A stretch of DNA of 64,000 bases from Amorphochlora amoebiformis. Lineage: Eukaryota; Cercozoa; Chlorarachniophyceae. The notes beneath the pieces were generated by a model. It was not told the DNA's origin, searched no databases, and saw nothing but the letters and a program-made list of their open reading frames with translations. Made by a program: the position numbers and the translations under genes. Each line of letters begins with the position of its first letter. The stretch's first letter is position 1. Where the stretch lies: assembly GCA_054601695.1 (NCBI GenBank), contig BAAHQB010000044.1, forward strand, positions 976,961 to 1,040,960. Reading direction: 5' to 3'. This document shows positions 1 through 54,167 of the stretch, piece by piece.

Positions 1-236
1 ATATTTATACATTACACTATTTATTATACAGTTGAGTCGTCGTATGTACATATATATATATATATATGTGCATATATACTATACATATATATATATATAT
101 GTATATACATATACATATATATATATATATATATAATGTATAAATATATTTATATGTAATATATAAATATATATATATATATATATGCGTTTATATTATA
201 TTATATATATATATATATTATATTAATATTTATATC

Positions 237-267
<31 letters not shown>

Positions 268-278
268 GTATATATATC

Positions 279-310
<32 letters not shown>

Positions 311-325
311 TTATGTTTATATTAG

Positions 326-386
326 GGGGGAGTCATCGTGGTTAGTCACAACCAGGATTTTCTCTGCCAAGTGTGCACCGAGCTGT

Positions 387-423
<37 letters not shown>

Positions 424-494
424 CATATAGATAAGTATTTACATATATGTATATATACAACATGTAGATGTGTTTTTACACATATTTATTTATT

Positions 495-532
<38 letters not shown>

Positions 533-674
533 GATTTATGTATATATATATGTGCATGTATTAATAATATTAATATGTGTGTATGTATGCATCTATTTAA
601 TAGACAAATACATACATTATATATATATATACATACAATATGTGTTCATATATATATATATATTATATTTATGC

Positions 675-708
<34 letters not shown>

Positions 709-817
709 GTATGTATATGTATACATATACATATGTATAATTATAATGTGATAAATCACATGTAGTATGCATACAGAAGTACACTGTTACGGATATATAT
801 GTATATATATATATGTT

Positions 818-887
<70 letters not shown>

Positions 888-1094
888 CTGTACATGTTAT
901 TGTGTGAAAACATTTTCATACATACATACATACTGTATATACATGGATGTACACATATCAAACACATGTTACATGTTAGGCGTGTGGAAGGTGGGACCGT
1001 GTTGGTTCGGCGCGGGTCGAACGAAGAGACAGACGCTAAGGCACGCTTCGAGAGCGTCTTCCAAGCATATGCCAAGACAGCTTTGGAGAGATAA
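326..1094 (+). CDS. ABC-F family ATPase, C-terminal end (gene enters from the left)
   Basis: Two exons are visible, 326-387 and 980-1094, joined in phase (TG|G = Trp) and ending at TAA 1092-1094. The first encodes [20 protein letters not shown], which matches the D-loop/H-loop end of the second nucleotide-binding domain of ABC-F proteins (GG-V-VSH-x-x-x-FL ... CTE-W); the His of VSH is the switch histidine. The second encodes a charged tail ending in [12 protein letters not shown] proteins are soluble, membrane-domain-free ATPases that usually act on ribosomes in translation control. The walker motifs and the rest of the gene lie left of the window; bases 1-325 are TA-repeat intron. The 592-nt intron is almost all TA/CA repeat. 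The family call rests on about 60 residues but the motif spacing is characteristic. GCN20-like versus ABCF1/2-like cannot be decided. Confidence 0.75.
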
Positions 1095-1832
1095 CTTGTA
1101 GATATTCATTTAGCTCTATACTCAGTGAGAATAGGGTGTTTGTAAGGTGTTTTCTTGTTCCAAAATGTTTCCTTTTTCAACGCCGAATTTGTTCGAGTTG
1201 CTAAAACTGGATACATACCTACGCATAATTACAATACTGTACGTAATCTTCGTAGTAGCTAAACGAGAAAGTATACATTATCATCATATATACGAACATT
1301 ATAGTTACCCTCTGGCCCTATCTAGCTACTAGCCCTAGAGTGTGGTAAAAAAGTACGACTAGTACGAGCGAGAAGTCACAACGGTTAGCTAGTTAGCAAA
1401 CAAATCTAGCTACCTAAGTTCCCTGGAGTTATTACTCTTTTGTACCGGCGTAGGCTAGAGATAGTATCTCTACTAGCTCTAGTATCTAGAATGCATGTAT
1501 ATAGATCGCACGCATACATGTATCCAGATAACTTGTCGGTAGACGTTCAGCAAGCAAGATGATCTATAAGAAGACGTGAGTCATGCATACGCGCCCATGT
1601 ATAGCTCCGGCATGCGCAGTCATACCGAAGTCTAGCTACTAGAGCTAGCTAGAAAATAACCGAATATCTTTTAGCAAGACATCTAAAACCTTGAAATCGC
1701 ATGTTAACTGCAACTAATAATCATCTGACAACGACGGCAATTATTACACATCATCTAAACCATATTGAGTCTATTTACTCTAGTTACATACCCACCGGAC
1801 GGTACTCATAGGTGATGCGAAACATTGTTAGC
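1095..1832. other. Convergent intergenic region rich in CTAG palindromes
   Basis: Lies between the stop of the ABC-F gene (+) and the stop of the LITAF-like gene (-), so it must hold both transcript ends. From about 1320 to 1660 it is dense in CTAG and short palindromes (AGCTAGCT, ACTAGT, TCTAGA) and lacks the TA microsatellite that dominates elsewhere. No ORF here looks coding. A similar texture recurs in the other convergent gaps at 20.4-21.6 kb and 48.9-50.1 kb. Confidence 0.5.
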
Positions 1833-2780
1833 CTATTGATATGATTGCGGAAGAACGCGTCCACACTGGTTGCATTGCCCACCGGACCTTAGCTGAAGAA
1901 AAAAATATTGAATGAAGAATTAGTTGCTGAACATATTTACATACACGCCGCTCAGTTAGTATCTAACTCTGACAAGTACCTGGCAGGCTGGACAGAGGAA
2001 GGGTACCCAGCAGATAGGCCAGAAAACGAACAATAGAACACAACAGCAAATGTACGCCTGGAGAACATAAAACATATGACCTCGACAGTATGAGCGCTTC
2101 TTTCTGATAATGTTTACCAAGGGAGATGGAATGACAGTTTGTCCTACGATGTTGGTGCGCTTGTGGCAGTAAGGGCAGACCCCTGGTCCAGAGGGAACCA
2201 CAGGATATGCAGTAGCTGTCGGTTGGGCAGTAACCACAGCTATGGCAGGCCTAGCATGGAGATACATTGCATTATATCGTGCACGAATACATCAAATAAC
2301 ACTGTTACTCACTGAGGCTTCACGTGGTGAGTCTGCATCTCGACGTCACCCGTGTACTGGGGTGCCGGCTGAGCATACGCATGTGACGGTTGACCGTAAG
2401 GCTGTTGCGTATATTGCTGGTTGTAGCCTGGCTGGGGCTGTCCTCCGTAATACTGGGGCTGTCCTCCGTAATACTGGGGCTGGGGCACGGGTTGTGCATA
2501 TCCTTGAGGCGGGTATTGGTGTTGCGGTGGATGTTGCTGCTGCGGCTGCAGATTACGAGGGGATCAGAAGATCTGCTGGTGGTGGGTTGGAAGCATACCG
2601 GGTATGAATGTGATCCTTCAGGAGGCGGAGGCGAGTAGTCTGTTTATGAATAGCCGGTTAGAGGTAGTTTGTTTTGAGGTGCCTGGTTGACATGGAACGG
2701 GCAATAATTTGAAAAAATAAAAATCGAACTTCTGGTGAATGTTTACTTACGTACGGCTTCTGCTTGTGCATGTGGCAAAC
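1833..2780 (-). CDS. LITAF-like zinc-ribbon membrane protein with Q/P/Y/G-rich N-terminus
   Basis: Six exons on the minus strand join in phase: 2780-2751, 2639-2599, 2545-2313, 2250-2118, 2057-1980, 1892-1833 (stop TAG 1835-1833). The first half is low complexity, rich in Gln, Pro, Tyr and Gly, with two adjacent PQYYGGQ repeats. Then comes CPYC, a strongly hydrophobic Cys/Trp-rich segment (CCCVLLFVFWPICWVPF), and a terminal CNQCGRVL. Two CxxC knuckles flanking a membrane-inserting hydrophobic stretch is the LITAF/SIMPLE arrangement; that family sits as monotopic Zn proteins on late endosome and lysosome membranes, and its N-terminus is typically Pro/Tyr-rich. The usual His before the second CxxC is not obvious. 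Introns are only 53-111 nt and free of TA repeat, unlike most neighbours. The start is unresolved: an ATG near 3255 (-) could feed exon 2780 in phase, but this is weak. Confidence 0.7.
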
Positions 2781-3631
2781 CTGAGGAAAAATTAGAAGTT
2801 GAAAATATTAGTAGGGATCATTTAAAGGCCTATTCACTCTGTTTCTCTCTTTCTCTCTATATGCTCTCTTTCTGTACTTATAATTACCTCACAACAGTCT
2901 ACACATGTTCATCGCTTAAAATTACCGTAGAATAAGGCCTGTACACTTGCTATTACCTTAAAACAACGCCAATATATGTTAATTACGTATAATTCATATC
3001 ACAGAGAAATAGGTTGGATAAACAAACAGGGGCTAGGCTCTCGAAATGATACGTACTTGACATCGTTCCAGCGTCACTCTCAACTTTCAGCCAGCACTGT
3101 ATTCTGCCAAGTTTAGCTGGCTAAAAAAACCGTCAAATAAAATACGTTGTTTTCGCCTAAAGTACATCGGATCGTTTCACTCGTTATCAGTATATGCCGG
3201 TACTCCTGGGATTCGTCTGGAAATTAAATTTTGCGTCGATACAGCAGACCGCCATGGAGGCCCGCAAACGCGATATTTCGGAACGAAGTGCTATGCGATT
3301 GTGAACACCGACCTGGACCGATACTTTCGGGTCGAATTTGTTGATTTTGAGGTTAGAAGTGGAGATGACAGTTGAAACGGAGGTTAAGTAAAAAGATGAG
3401 GCAATGTACGGATATTTTAGTCTTCTCGTTCGCTTTCCTTTACAAGCTTCTCTCTCTCTCTCTTAATCTCTCTAAAAGTCTTCCTCTTTCCACTCTCTCT
3501 ATCTCCTCCGAATATCCTCTCTCTCTCTCTCTCTGGCTCTATGTCTCGCGCTCGCTCTCTCGATCTCCTATGTACTTACACGATATGATAATTTATTTAT
3601 AAACACATACACATATCTTACATATACACAA

Positions 3632-3668
<37 letters not shown>

Positions 3669-3900
3669 CATACATATGTATATAAATACACATACACACA
3701 CATATATTTACATCATCACATTACAAATTTGGACCCCCCTCTCTTACCCCCTCGAATTCCCTCTGCTTTCGCCCACCCATCGCCTAGAACTGGCTATGTC
3801 GTCCCCTCTACTTTTCTTTCTCTCTCATTTCATCGTTCTATTTCTCTAGCGCGGGGTTTATTTTTCTCGCTGCTATAACGATGTATATGTGTATATATAT

Positions 3901-3968
<68 letters not shown>

Positions 3969-4722
3969 TTATACTTCTCTCTCTCGTTCTCTCTCTCGTT
4001 CTCTCTCTCGTTCTCTCTCTCGTTCTCTCTCTCGTTCTCTCTCTCGCTCTCATTCCTGATCCTCCCTCTTTTTCTCGCTCTCTTCTCTCCGTGTCTCTCA
4101 CTCTCTCTCTCTCCTCGCTACACCGCAAGTATATGTACACATAACAAATATGTTCATAAATATGATTCAATTCTAGGCAAAGGACTCCAGAAATTCACAA
4201 GTCTAAATATCAATATACTCACATATCTATCCCAGATATCACACCATGACAACTTAATTTATCGGCTTGATCCAAGCATACCCAAAAGCCGGTTTCAGAC
4301 AGGGAAGGATTCATCGACCTGCTTCCGCACTGACAGGTCCCTCCCAAATTTCTTATCCCTCTCTCTTTTCTATACCAAAACGTGCTCCCCTATTCATATG
4401 ATTTCCACCTCGCTCTCCGATGGTGTCCTCATTCGTTCGAACAGGAGGGAAGAAAAGGAACAGAGGGCGGCGGAAAGGAGAGAGAGACGGAGAGATCGAT
4501 AGAGAGTGAGAGAGAGAGGGAAGAGGGAGGGAGATAGTGGAGGAAATAGAGAAATATGAATATACACGACACACTCAATATATATATATGTATGTATATA
4601 TGCATACATATATATGTATGTATGTATATATATATATATATGTATATGTATATATATATATATGTATATATATACATATATACATAAAGGTAAGATTGTT
4701 TATGGAAAAAACAATGCAACGG

Positions 4723-4808
<86 letters not shown>

Positions 4809-4882
4809 TTATTTATTTAGTCATATAAATTAATGTACTAACGTTTTACAATACATAAATTTGTACATATTAGAAGGAAAGC
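2781..4882. other. Intergenic region between divergent genes
   Basis: Should hold the 5' ends of the LITAF-like gene (-) and the Abi-like gene (+). Single-copy DNA from about 2780 to 3430 could contain a LITAF-like first exon. CT-rich tracts lie at 3440-3570 and 4040-4115, a (CTCGTT)-type hexamer run at 3975-4035, and TA/CA repeats at 3610-3720, 3890-3970 and 4580-4810. I see no other convincing gene; long reading frames here are simple-sequence artefacts. Confidence 0.4.
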
Positions 4883-16225
<11,343 letters not shown>

Positions 16226-16625
16226 TGAGGTAAGGTTAGGGCTATAGTTGGGATGACAGTTAGGATAAGATGAAGATTGGTTATAGTTAGAGTTAGGGTT
16301 AAGTAGGCTAGAGTAATGTTTAGGATTTAGGTCAGGGTTAGTGTTTAGGTTAGGGTTCAGGAAAGGGAATGGGTTTATTGTCATATCTATCTATCTTTAT
16401 ATATATATATTTACATGTTGTATACATATAGTATATATAATATAGGTAAATACTTACAGTTGCAGCCTCTTCCTTATTGTTTGCAGTATTTAGGCTATGC
16501 GCGACATTTGTGTCGTGCTAGACCACTTAAATATCGTTATATATATTATATATATATATATATACATATACATACATATATATATATATATATTATATTT
16601 ATATTTATATATTATATACACATAT

Positions 16626-16679
<54 letters not shown>

Positions 16680-16892
16680 TGTATTTAGGATTCAAGAGAA
16701 AGAAGAAGAGCAGAGGGTAGGATTAATCTCTTTCACGTCTCTCTTAAAGGGCAATTGCGATATATATATATATATATACATATACAGATATATTAATTTT
16801 CAAAAACATCACATATACATATATATATACATATGTATATATATATATATATATATTGCAATATATATGTTATTTTTATTTTAATTCTATGT

Positions 16893-16926
<34 letters not shown>

Positions 16927-16972
16927 AATATGTATATGTATATGTGTGTATGTATAATTAAGAGAGTCAATC
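16226..16972. other. Intergenic spacer between the two WH2 genes
   Basis: Holds decayed TTAGGG repeat to about 16370, then TA repeats. About 16456-16530 is single-copy, with an ATG-initiated fragment ([13 protein letters not shown]) before a GT. I cannot tie it to either gene. The promoter of the downstream WH2 gene must lie here. Confidence 0.35.
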
Positions 16973-20434
<3,462 letters not shown>

Positions 20435-20682
20435 GCCAAATGTTCGCAGAATTTTCTAGGATTTCGATGGCAATTTTCTAGATTATCTAGGTTATCTAGA
20501 TAATATATATGTACCGTCTAGACCGTGCCGCAATGGGATTTAAATTTTAAAAATAATCAGTATTGAAAATGATCAGTCGATATCTCTAGAGCTCCGCCGA
20601 CTGATTAAAGTGTAAGTAAGTCTAGTAAGTGTGTAATACTATCACTAGCATCAGTGCCTATAGTGAGTAGACACCTGATACG

Positions 20683-20755
<73 letters not shown>

Positions 20756-21630
20756 ACTAGATCACATATGTATATATATATATATTATATTCGTTGATTC
20801 TTGGGCATAGTACGCATGATTTATCAAAAATTTAATATATCATCTAGACACTGTATGTTATAATCTAGATGAGAGTATCATGATACGTACTCATTTATGT
20901 TACATGTAGGTCTAGCGTAATGTAGGTTGGTTAGTACCTGGTACCTACTCAAACTTGCGATGATGGTTAAATACGTACGTCGAATGATATTATTGTGACA
21001 GTAATATACAGCGGCTGCAAGCAGTATCTAGAGTATCGCTACGTCTAGTACGTACGTACGTACTAGCCGTATCATCTACATCATAGTACGTGCGTCTTAT
21101 CGTAACACCATGCATATGCATGTACGTACGTCCATGCATATGCATGTACGTACGTACGTACGTTGTATCTAGTGAATACCACTAGTACCACTGTAGCTAG
21201 TGCGCATGTTTTCATGATATACGTACGTACCATCTATATCATAGTACGTGCGTCTTATGATAACACCATGCATATGCGTGTACATACGTACGTACACAAA
21301 CGTATCTAGTGAATACCACTAGTACCACTCACTGTAGGTACTGCGCATGATTTTGTGATACAGGTTATTACAAGTGATACAGGTTATTACAAGTATTTCT
21401 ACCTAAAACTAGTAAAAACTGGTGCAAATTGCTAGAATTGGTTAAGTCGAGATCATTGTCAGTTTCAACTTCAGCTTCAGCAAATTGGCTGACCAACGAT
21501 TCGATTAATTTTCAAGATTCTGTCCTCGCAACTAATACTCGATGGGATAGAATACTCCGTTAGATGGTTGTGACTAGCTTTTACGGAGCTCTAAATAAAG
21601 CATTAGCTACGTATCGATTGAGTTAGACAT
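20435..21630. other. Convergent intergenic region with dense palindromes
   Basis: Lies between the stops of the WH2 gene (+) and the STE20-like kinase (-). Mostly single-copy, rich in CTAG, TACGTACG and GCATATGC palindromes, with one TA tract at 20686-20750. No coding exon recognised. Confidence 0.5.
21066..21360 (+). repeat. Tandem ~150-bp duplication built of TACGTACG / GCATATGC palindromes
   Basis: Segment ~21066-21210 and segment ~21224-21360 share, in the same order, ATCATAGTACGTGCGTCTTA, ACACCATGCATATGC, a TACGTACG run, and TATCTAGTGAATACCACTAG. Identity is high but not perfect. Each half could form several short hairpins. Confidence 0.75.
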
Positions 21631-33802
<12,172 letters not shown>

Positions 33803-33828
33803 CTAATGGATTAATATATATATTACAT

Positions 33829-33939
<111 letters not shown>

Positions 33940-33971
33940 CATGTCTATGTGTGTATATACGTGTGTGATGC

Positions 33972-34016
<45 letters not shown>

Positions 34017-34116
34017 TGTGTGTGTATTTATATGTATATCTTTGTGTACAATATTATTTACATATAATATATACATATATATATATATACTTGTGTATTA
34101 TAGGTATAAATATATT

Positions 34117-34336
<220 letters not shown>

Positions 34337-34617
34337 ATAATATACACACATATATTACTCTAATATATATATATATATATATAGTATTATATGTGTATAC
34401 ATATATACAACATATACATACATACATATATACATATACATACTTACATATACACCCACACATAATCATGCACGTGTATATACGCATACATATACATATA
34501 TACATACATACAAACATTTACAAGTATACAATAATACATATACGTACATATACGTACACGAATACACATCCATAATTTTCACTGATTTTTTCGATTTTTG
34601 GGTTGGAAATGACTGAA

Positions 34618-34652
34618 CGTTAGGGTTAGGGTTAGGGTTAGGGTTAGGGTTA
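34618..34652 (+). repeat. TTAGGG array, about 5 copies
   Basis: Perfect (GTTAGG)n on the plus strand beside a short single-copy stretch (34653-34725) that may hold a minus-strand exon. Interstitial. Confidence 0.8.
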
Positions 34653-34662
34653 TGTGGTTGCC

Positions 34663-40887
<6,225 letters not shown>

Positions 40888-41985
40888 TTAGTATTGTTGA
40901 TTCGCATATGTTTCCTGGACGTTTATGTGCAAAGGTTCGCGACCCATGTGATGTAATACATAGGGTCGATCCGTGAGAGTATACTTATGGTCTAAATTTG
41001 TCACGTAGGGTGACGAGCTGTGCTTTCGGCCGTGTAAATGTACATTCGTGCTTGAGGGCCAGGTTGATATGTGAGTTTTTCGTGTCAATGTGTACTTTGG
41101 GAGCTTATTTCCATGTAGGGGAAGGGGAAGTGGTTAAGGGTACTAAAAAGGTTTGTCTGAGTTCTTACATAGATGGTTTTGCAATAAATGTATAAGTTGT
41201 TTGGTTAAAAAAAAATAAAAAAGAGATGTATCTTTATGGGGGCCAAGATAGTAGGCCAACTTACTTGGTACAATGGAGGAAAAACTCGTCGGTGCGCGTA
41301 TTATAAGATATCTTTCGTACATCCTTCAGGTCGATTCGCCTCTTGGGCTTCGAAAGGTTTTCCAGCCGGACCTAACGACAGAATTAATCCAACGTTCAAC
41401 AAATTACTGCCTCTACGAGGGTCAGAATCGCCCTTCCTTGTGATAGGCTACGGAGAAATCCCGGATAATTCTCTCGCTCAAACCCAAACAGCTAACAACC
41501 TTGTAGACAGCTGCGTCACTAATGATTAACACTCGCTCCTTCAGTTCTTTGCTTCTCACGCCTGCCAGCTGTACACACGAAATCAAACGTTCCCTTATCA
41601 CACTCCTCAAGCGACTCACTATGCTAGACGGGAGGTGTAATCCCCAGAAACACACAAAGCTCAAGGCAAAATACGAAACGTAGTGCGATCGTATAATTGG
41701 CCAAAAATTTTGATTGGGCACTCACCTGCTCGACACAGCCGACCCACAGCATAGTCTCCCCCTTGAGAGCCTGTTTCACCTGCGAAATATCGGGGATGGA
41801 GTGTGAAAATCAACCCTAAGATGAGAGCTTCCCTGACCGCTGTGAAGGAGGGCTACCCCTCCCGGAGAATCTAACGGTTTTTTCGCGCGGAAAATCGTAT
41901 GATTTACCTTCGGATCGTCCTTAAGTGCGTGTGAAGCGTCTGAATCCGATATGCTCGTTCGAGGGGTGCGGCGAAACAGCTTCAT
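40888..41985 (-). CDS. Small PH/TH1-like domain protein
   Basis: Five minus-strand exons join in phase: 41985-41908 (ATG), 41779-41726, 41568-41500, 41371-41265, 41050-40888 (stop TAA), giving about 156 aa. The core RVLIISDAAVYK, then LSKPKRRIDLKDVRKIS and DEFFLHC, is the beta-strand pattern of PH-like/myosin TH1-type lipid-binding domains (KERVL-I-TD-A-Y ... K-RRI-L-DI--IS ... DEF-LH). Function would be membrane or phosphoinositide binding; no catalytic motif. The last exon can be read in an alternative frame (ECTFTRPKAQL) that also resembles the family, so the C-terminus is uncertain. Introns of 128-214 nt carry no TA microsatellite, in sharp contrast to the kinesin gene starting 257 bp away. 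Divergent neighbour. Confidence 0.6.
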
Positions 41986-42242
41986 CGAGGGAAACAGATG
42001 GGGGCGCCCACGTCCTGCCTCAAAATGTGGTCAGCACGTGTCCGAGAGAAATATAATCCCGGGATTCCTGGGGATGAGATGAGATTATCCTAGACTGTGA
42101 TATCTTGATATCAAAATATTAATATATGTCTAAAAGGAATCAAAATCTCCGGGGATTCCGGGAGTTCCGGGAATCGTGCGGGTATTGGCGCGCTGCCCAA
42201 GTGTCGGTTGCATAAAGCCTGCCCGTCCTCGATCAGGGAGCC
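41986..42242. promoter_or_regulatory. Bidirectional promoter region of the PH-like and kinesin-13 genes
   Basis: 257 bp separate the two divergent ATGs, so both promoters must lie here. The sequence is single-copy and free of microsatellite. No confident TATA or other motif. Confidence 0.5.
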
Positions 42243-48901
<6,659 letters not shown>

Positions 48902-49540
48902 GTCAAACCGCGCAAGCGATAAAGGCCAAAGGATCGTGCACGCGTGCGACAATTACTAGAGGTATGCCGTAATCTTCGGATCAGCTTCAAATAGCTAGCT
49001 GTGTAGCCTTGTATAAGTAGTAAAATTCGGTCGATCGACTCGGTAGATGGTGTGAAGCAGTTGACTATGAGATCACTGACTTGAGATGCTCAGTGATGAG
49101 CTCCCCATAAAACATAACACCATCCTTCAATTTCATACTCTCTGGACTAGCTGGAGTTCTAGAGTCGAGAGTCTACTGATCTTAACGTATACGTACCCTA
49201 GATGACAAGTACGTAGCCTAGGTAGCGATACCTCTAGACCTAGTAGACTAGTCTAGACCTAGTCTAGCTAGTACTAGCTAGTACTAGAGTAGTATCTAGA
49301 TGCCGATTAACTAGATTAAGTTCTCTATAGGTTCTACGGATTCGATATCTCAATATTATACAAGAGTTACTAGAGTTATACTAGATCTAGAGATAGTCTA
49401 GATAGTATTAACTATAATTAATATTAATTACCTAGATTACGATTATACTAGTATACTTGTACAATACTAGTGTAGTCTACTAGGTCTAGATAATCTAGAT
49501 AATATATCTAGTATCTTTTGGGTATATTGATTATATTTGT

Positions 49541-49625
<85 letters not shown>

Positions 49626-50418
49626 GTATATCCTAGTATTCATGATCATTGTGCTGGGCTGCAGCTAGTACATGTGTGTGTGGTCGGTTATCAATGTCTA
49701 GACTCTCTCTAATCATGGTGACCTACTATCTAGACTATGCTAATAATATTATCTAGATTATACTACTAGTACTAGGAAAACTAAGAGCCTATCGAATACC
49801 CCTAGTACCCTAGGGATTAGAGTCACTGTGATACGTGTACTAGGTGTACGAGTCCGAGCTAAAAAAAATAGAAAAATAGTATCGTCGGACCACATGTAGT
49901 CGGATACCAATGCGTGATTTAGATACTCCAAATCGGTCGCGCGTGTGGTATCAACTCTACTAGCCTAGGCTAGGTCAAGTGAGTAGGTTGATGGCATCCA
50001 ATTTCGCCACATACAAGCTAATCAATCGTAGATCGCTTGCGACCGCGAGGTTCGACAGTTCGTTTCGTAATGCCTACATAGTATACTCGATGGGCTTGTG
50101 TTCGTAACAGTAACATTGTTTGCGTTTTCGGGTATACATAAATACACATTGATAATTAATAATGCAAATAAAATTTACAAAAATGCAATGTTGTAATGTG
50201 TAATTATACACACACTGTGATAGTGTTAATAAACAAATTTATTGTTTTTCAACGTTATCACAGCGCGTATATGTTTTACTACTACATAACGTATAGTTAC
50301 AGTAACACAGTAGATTTCCACTCGTTTGATTCGAATAGAATTGTAAATATAGAATACATCTACATTTTATATATAACACATATATATCTTCTTATTATGC
50401 ATATTAGATACATATATA

Positions 50419-50479
<61 letters not shown>

Positions 50480-50525
50480 TTACGCCAATGTTACACAAAT
50501 AAAGAATATTGGTTATGTTACCAAC
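48902..50525. other. Convergent intergenic region rich in CTAG palindromes
   Basis: Follows the kinesin stop and faces minus-strand exons ending at 50526. From 49140 to 49530 and 49690 to 49800 it is saturated with CTAG-containing palindromes (CTAGACTAGTCTAG, CTAGCTAGTACTAGC, TCTAGATAATCTAGA), around one TA tract at 49545-49625. No exon recognised. Same texture as 1.1-1.8 kb and 20.4-21.6 kb. Confidence 0.5.
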
Positions 50526-50616
50526 CTCCCAATTCGCTGTCCATAGCTTGCAGCTGGGTAGGTTGGGATTAGTAACTTTACAATATATATATATATATAT
50601 AATATATATATATACT

Positions 50617-50654
<38 letters not shown>

Positions 50655-50946
50655 CATGTATATACATACATATGTTTATATACACACATATATATATATA
50701 TACATATACATATATATATATATATACATATATATACACATATATTTACATATATATACATTTATATACATGTATGTGTGTGTGTGTGTGTGTATGTGCG
50801 TGTGCTCACTACTACTATATACATATGTATACATATATGTATATATATATATATGTGTATATATATATATAGGTATATCTATGTATATATATATATATAT
50901 GTGTGTGTGTGTATATGAATATGTATACATGTATATATATATATAT

Positions 50947-51012
<66 letters not shown>

Positions 51013-51093
51013 ATATATATATATATATATGCACAATATATATATATATATATGTATATATGTATATATATATACATATGTATTTATACCTAC

Positions 51094-51133
<40 letters not shown>

Positions 51134-51230
51134 TATATACACAAATAAAACCACAAAGTAACCTTTGATTGACCCTTGGCCCTAATTTCTTCACATCCCT
51201 ATCAGATTTAGACCTAAGTATACACATAGT

Positions 51231-51302
<72 letters not shown>

Positions 51303-51402
51303 TGTTTGTATACATTTGATATATATATGTATCTAGGCCCAATCTTTTTCACATCACCTAACAGATTGACCCCTAAGTATACACATATTTACATTTTCAT
51401 GC

Positions 51403-51435
<33 letters not shown>

Positions 51436-51454
51436 GTATAGAAATGTGTTTATG

Positions 51455-51504
<50 letters not shown>

Positions 51505-51615
51505 TATGTGTGCATTAAACATTATGCAGATTCTTAGATAATAATATCTTCAGTTCCCCCTATCATATTGACTCCTACTTACTATACATGTCCTTGTAAA
51601 TTCATGCATGTGTAC

Positions 51616-51658
<43 letters not shown>

Positions 51659-51711
51659 TATATATAATATACATATATATACATATTATACATATATTAT
51701 ATATATACTTT

Positions 51712-51742
<31 letters not shown>

Positions 51743-51812
51743 AATATATTTATACATTATTATTATTATATTATATATAGATATATATATATATAATAAT
51801 ATGTAAATGTGT

Positions 51813-51851
<39 letters not shown>

Positions 51852-51912
51852 GTACATATATATATATATATATATATGTTTATATATATATATATTTATG
51901 TTATTGACATAT

Positions 51913-51962
<50 letters not shown>

Positions 51963-51967
51963 TAATA

Positions 51968-52027
<60 letters not shown>

Positions 52028-52247
52028 TATGCTTTATATATTCGGCCTTAATTTCTTCACATTCCTATCAGATTCAGACGTATATACACATACTTATATG
52101 TTCACCATATATAATATATTTACACCTTCGGAATAATTGTTCAAGGCCCCGTAGGAGATGGAAAATCGCATCTCTCTTCCTCCGGTCAAGTGTCACTCTG
52201 AGTGACATACCACTGCCGCTTTCGGCTGCAGCACCGGCTTGTCGGTC
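50526..52247 (-). CDS. Unassigned minus-strand coding exons (possible coiled-coil protein)
   Basis: Exons 51198-51163 ([12 protein letters not shown]) and 50553-50526 ([11 protein letters not shown] donor) join in phase 0. Exon 52247-52211 lies upstream ([12 protein letters not shown] in the frame that joins, or [12 protein letters not shown]). The residues are charged and helix-prone; no family recognised. These may be the 3' continuation of the orphan gene at 53.3-54.2 kb if its apparent stop exon is spliced differently, or a separate gene. The end of the coding region was not found. Confidence 0.35.
51333..52064 (-). repeat. Three diverged head copies of exon 51198-51163
   Basis: Upstream in gene sense, starting at about 51357, 51559 and 52064, each has a conserved acceptor region (RTCTGATAG-like) and then a decayed copy of GGATGTGAAGAAATTAGGGCC. 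The 52064 copy is the closest (ECEEIKAEY) and the 51559 copy the most diverged. All lack the donor. Confidence 0.65.
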
Positions 52248-52299
52248 CTGTGGGATATAGATCCTATATTTATGTATAAGTATATGTAAATATGTACAA

Positions 52300-52336
<37 letters not shown>

Positions 52337-52339
52337 TTG

Positions 52340-52371
<32 letters not shown>

Positions 52372-52374
52372 CAT

Positions 52375-52440
<66 letters not shown>

Positions 52441-52450
52441 TATAATTATT

Positions 52451-52486
<36 letters not shown>

Positions 52487-52640
52487 TATGTAATATATAC
52501 ATATGTTCTTCTATATATATATATGTTATATTTATATGTATTTATTTATATGTATACAATATATATGTATATATCTTTTTTACATATATATAATTATATA
52601 TTAATATATATATATATATATATGTATTTATATCTATATG

Positions 52641-52677
<37 letters not shown>

Positions 52678-52721
52678 TATATATCTTTTAAAATATATAT
52701 ATGTATATGTGCGTTTATATC

Positions 52722-52753
<32 letters not shown>

Positions 52754-52784
52754 CATATACATACTCATACATGTACACATATGT

Positions 52785-52821
<37 letters not shown>

Positions 52822-52832
52822 ACCCAAAGTCG

Positions 52833-52904
<72 letters not shown>

Positions 52905-52909
52905 AAATG

Positions 52910-52982
<73 letters not shown>

Positions 52983-53004
52983 TGATAATATAACACGAAA
53001 TATG

Positions 53005-53036
<32 letters not shown>

Positions 53037-53321
53037 AACATACCACACCTTTATACTATAGTACATCGTAATACTAAACTTACCACTACAATAGCATGTC
53101 GAAGACACTTAACAATACTGTTAATTGCATAATTGATACTCTGCGGATACTTTCCCAGCTCCACCCTATATATTCTTTTGCGTCATATCATACGAGTTTT
53201 TTCCAGGTCAAATTACAACTGTTCTAGTCGGATTTTTTTTTTAAAAGGTTTTTTTTAGGCGAAAGATACTGATTTTTTGGATTGGTAAGGATTGAGATGA
53301 GGTTAGAAAGCAAAGCTTGAG

Positions 53322-54167
<846 letters not shown>

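Noticed and set aside
2242-2607. Plus-strand frame of 121 aa
   Set aside because: Antisense of the LITAF-like exons, whose minus-strand splicing and composition are far more convincing.
41236-41529. Plus-strand 97-aa frame without stops
   Set aside because: Antisense to PH-like exons 41371-41265 and 41568-41500, which splice in phase and match a domain pattern.
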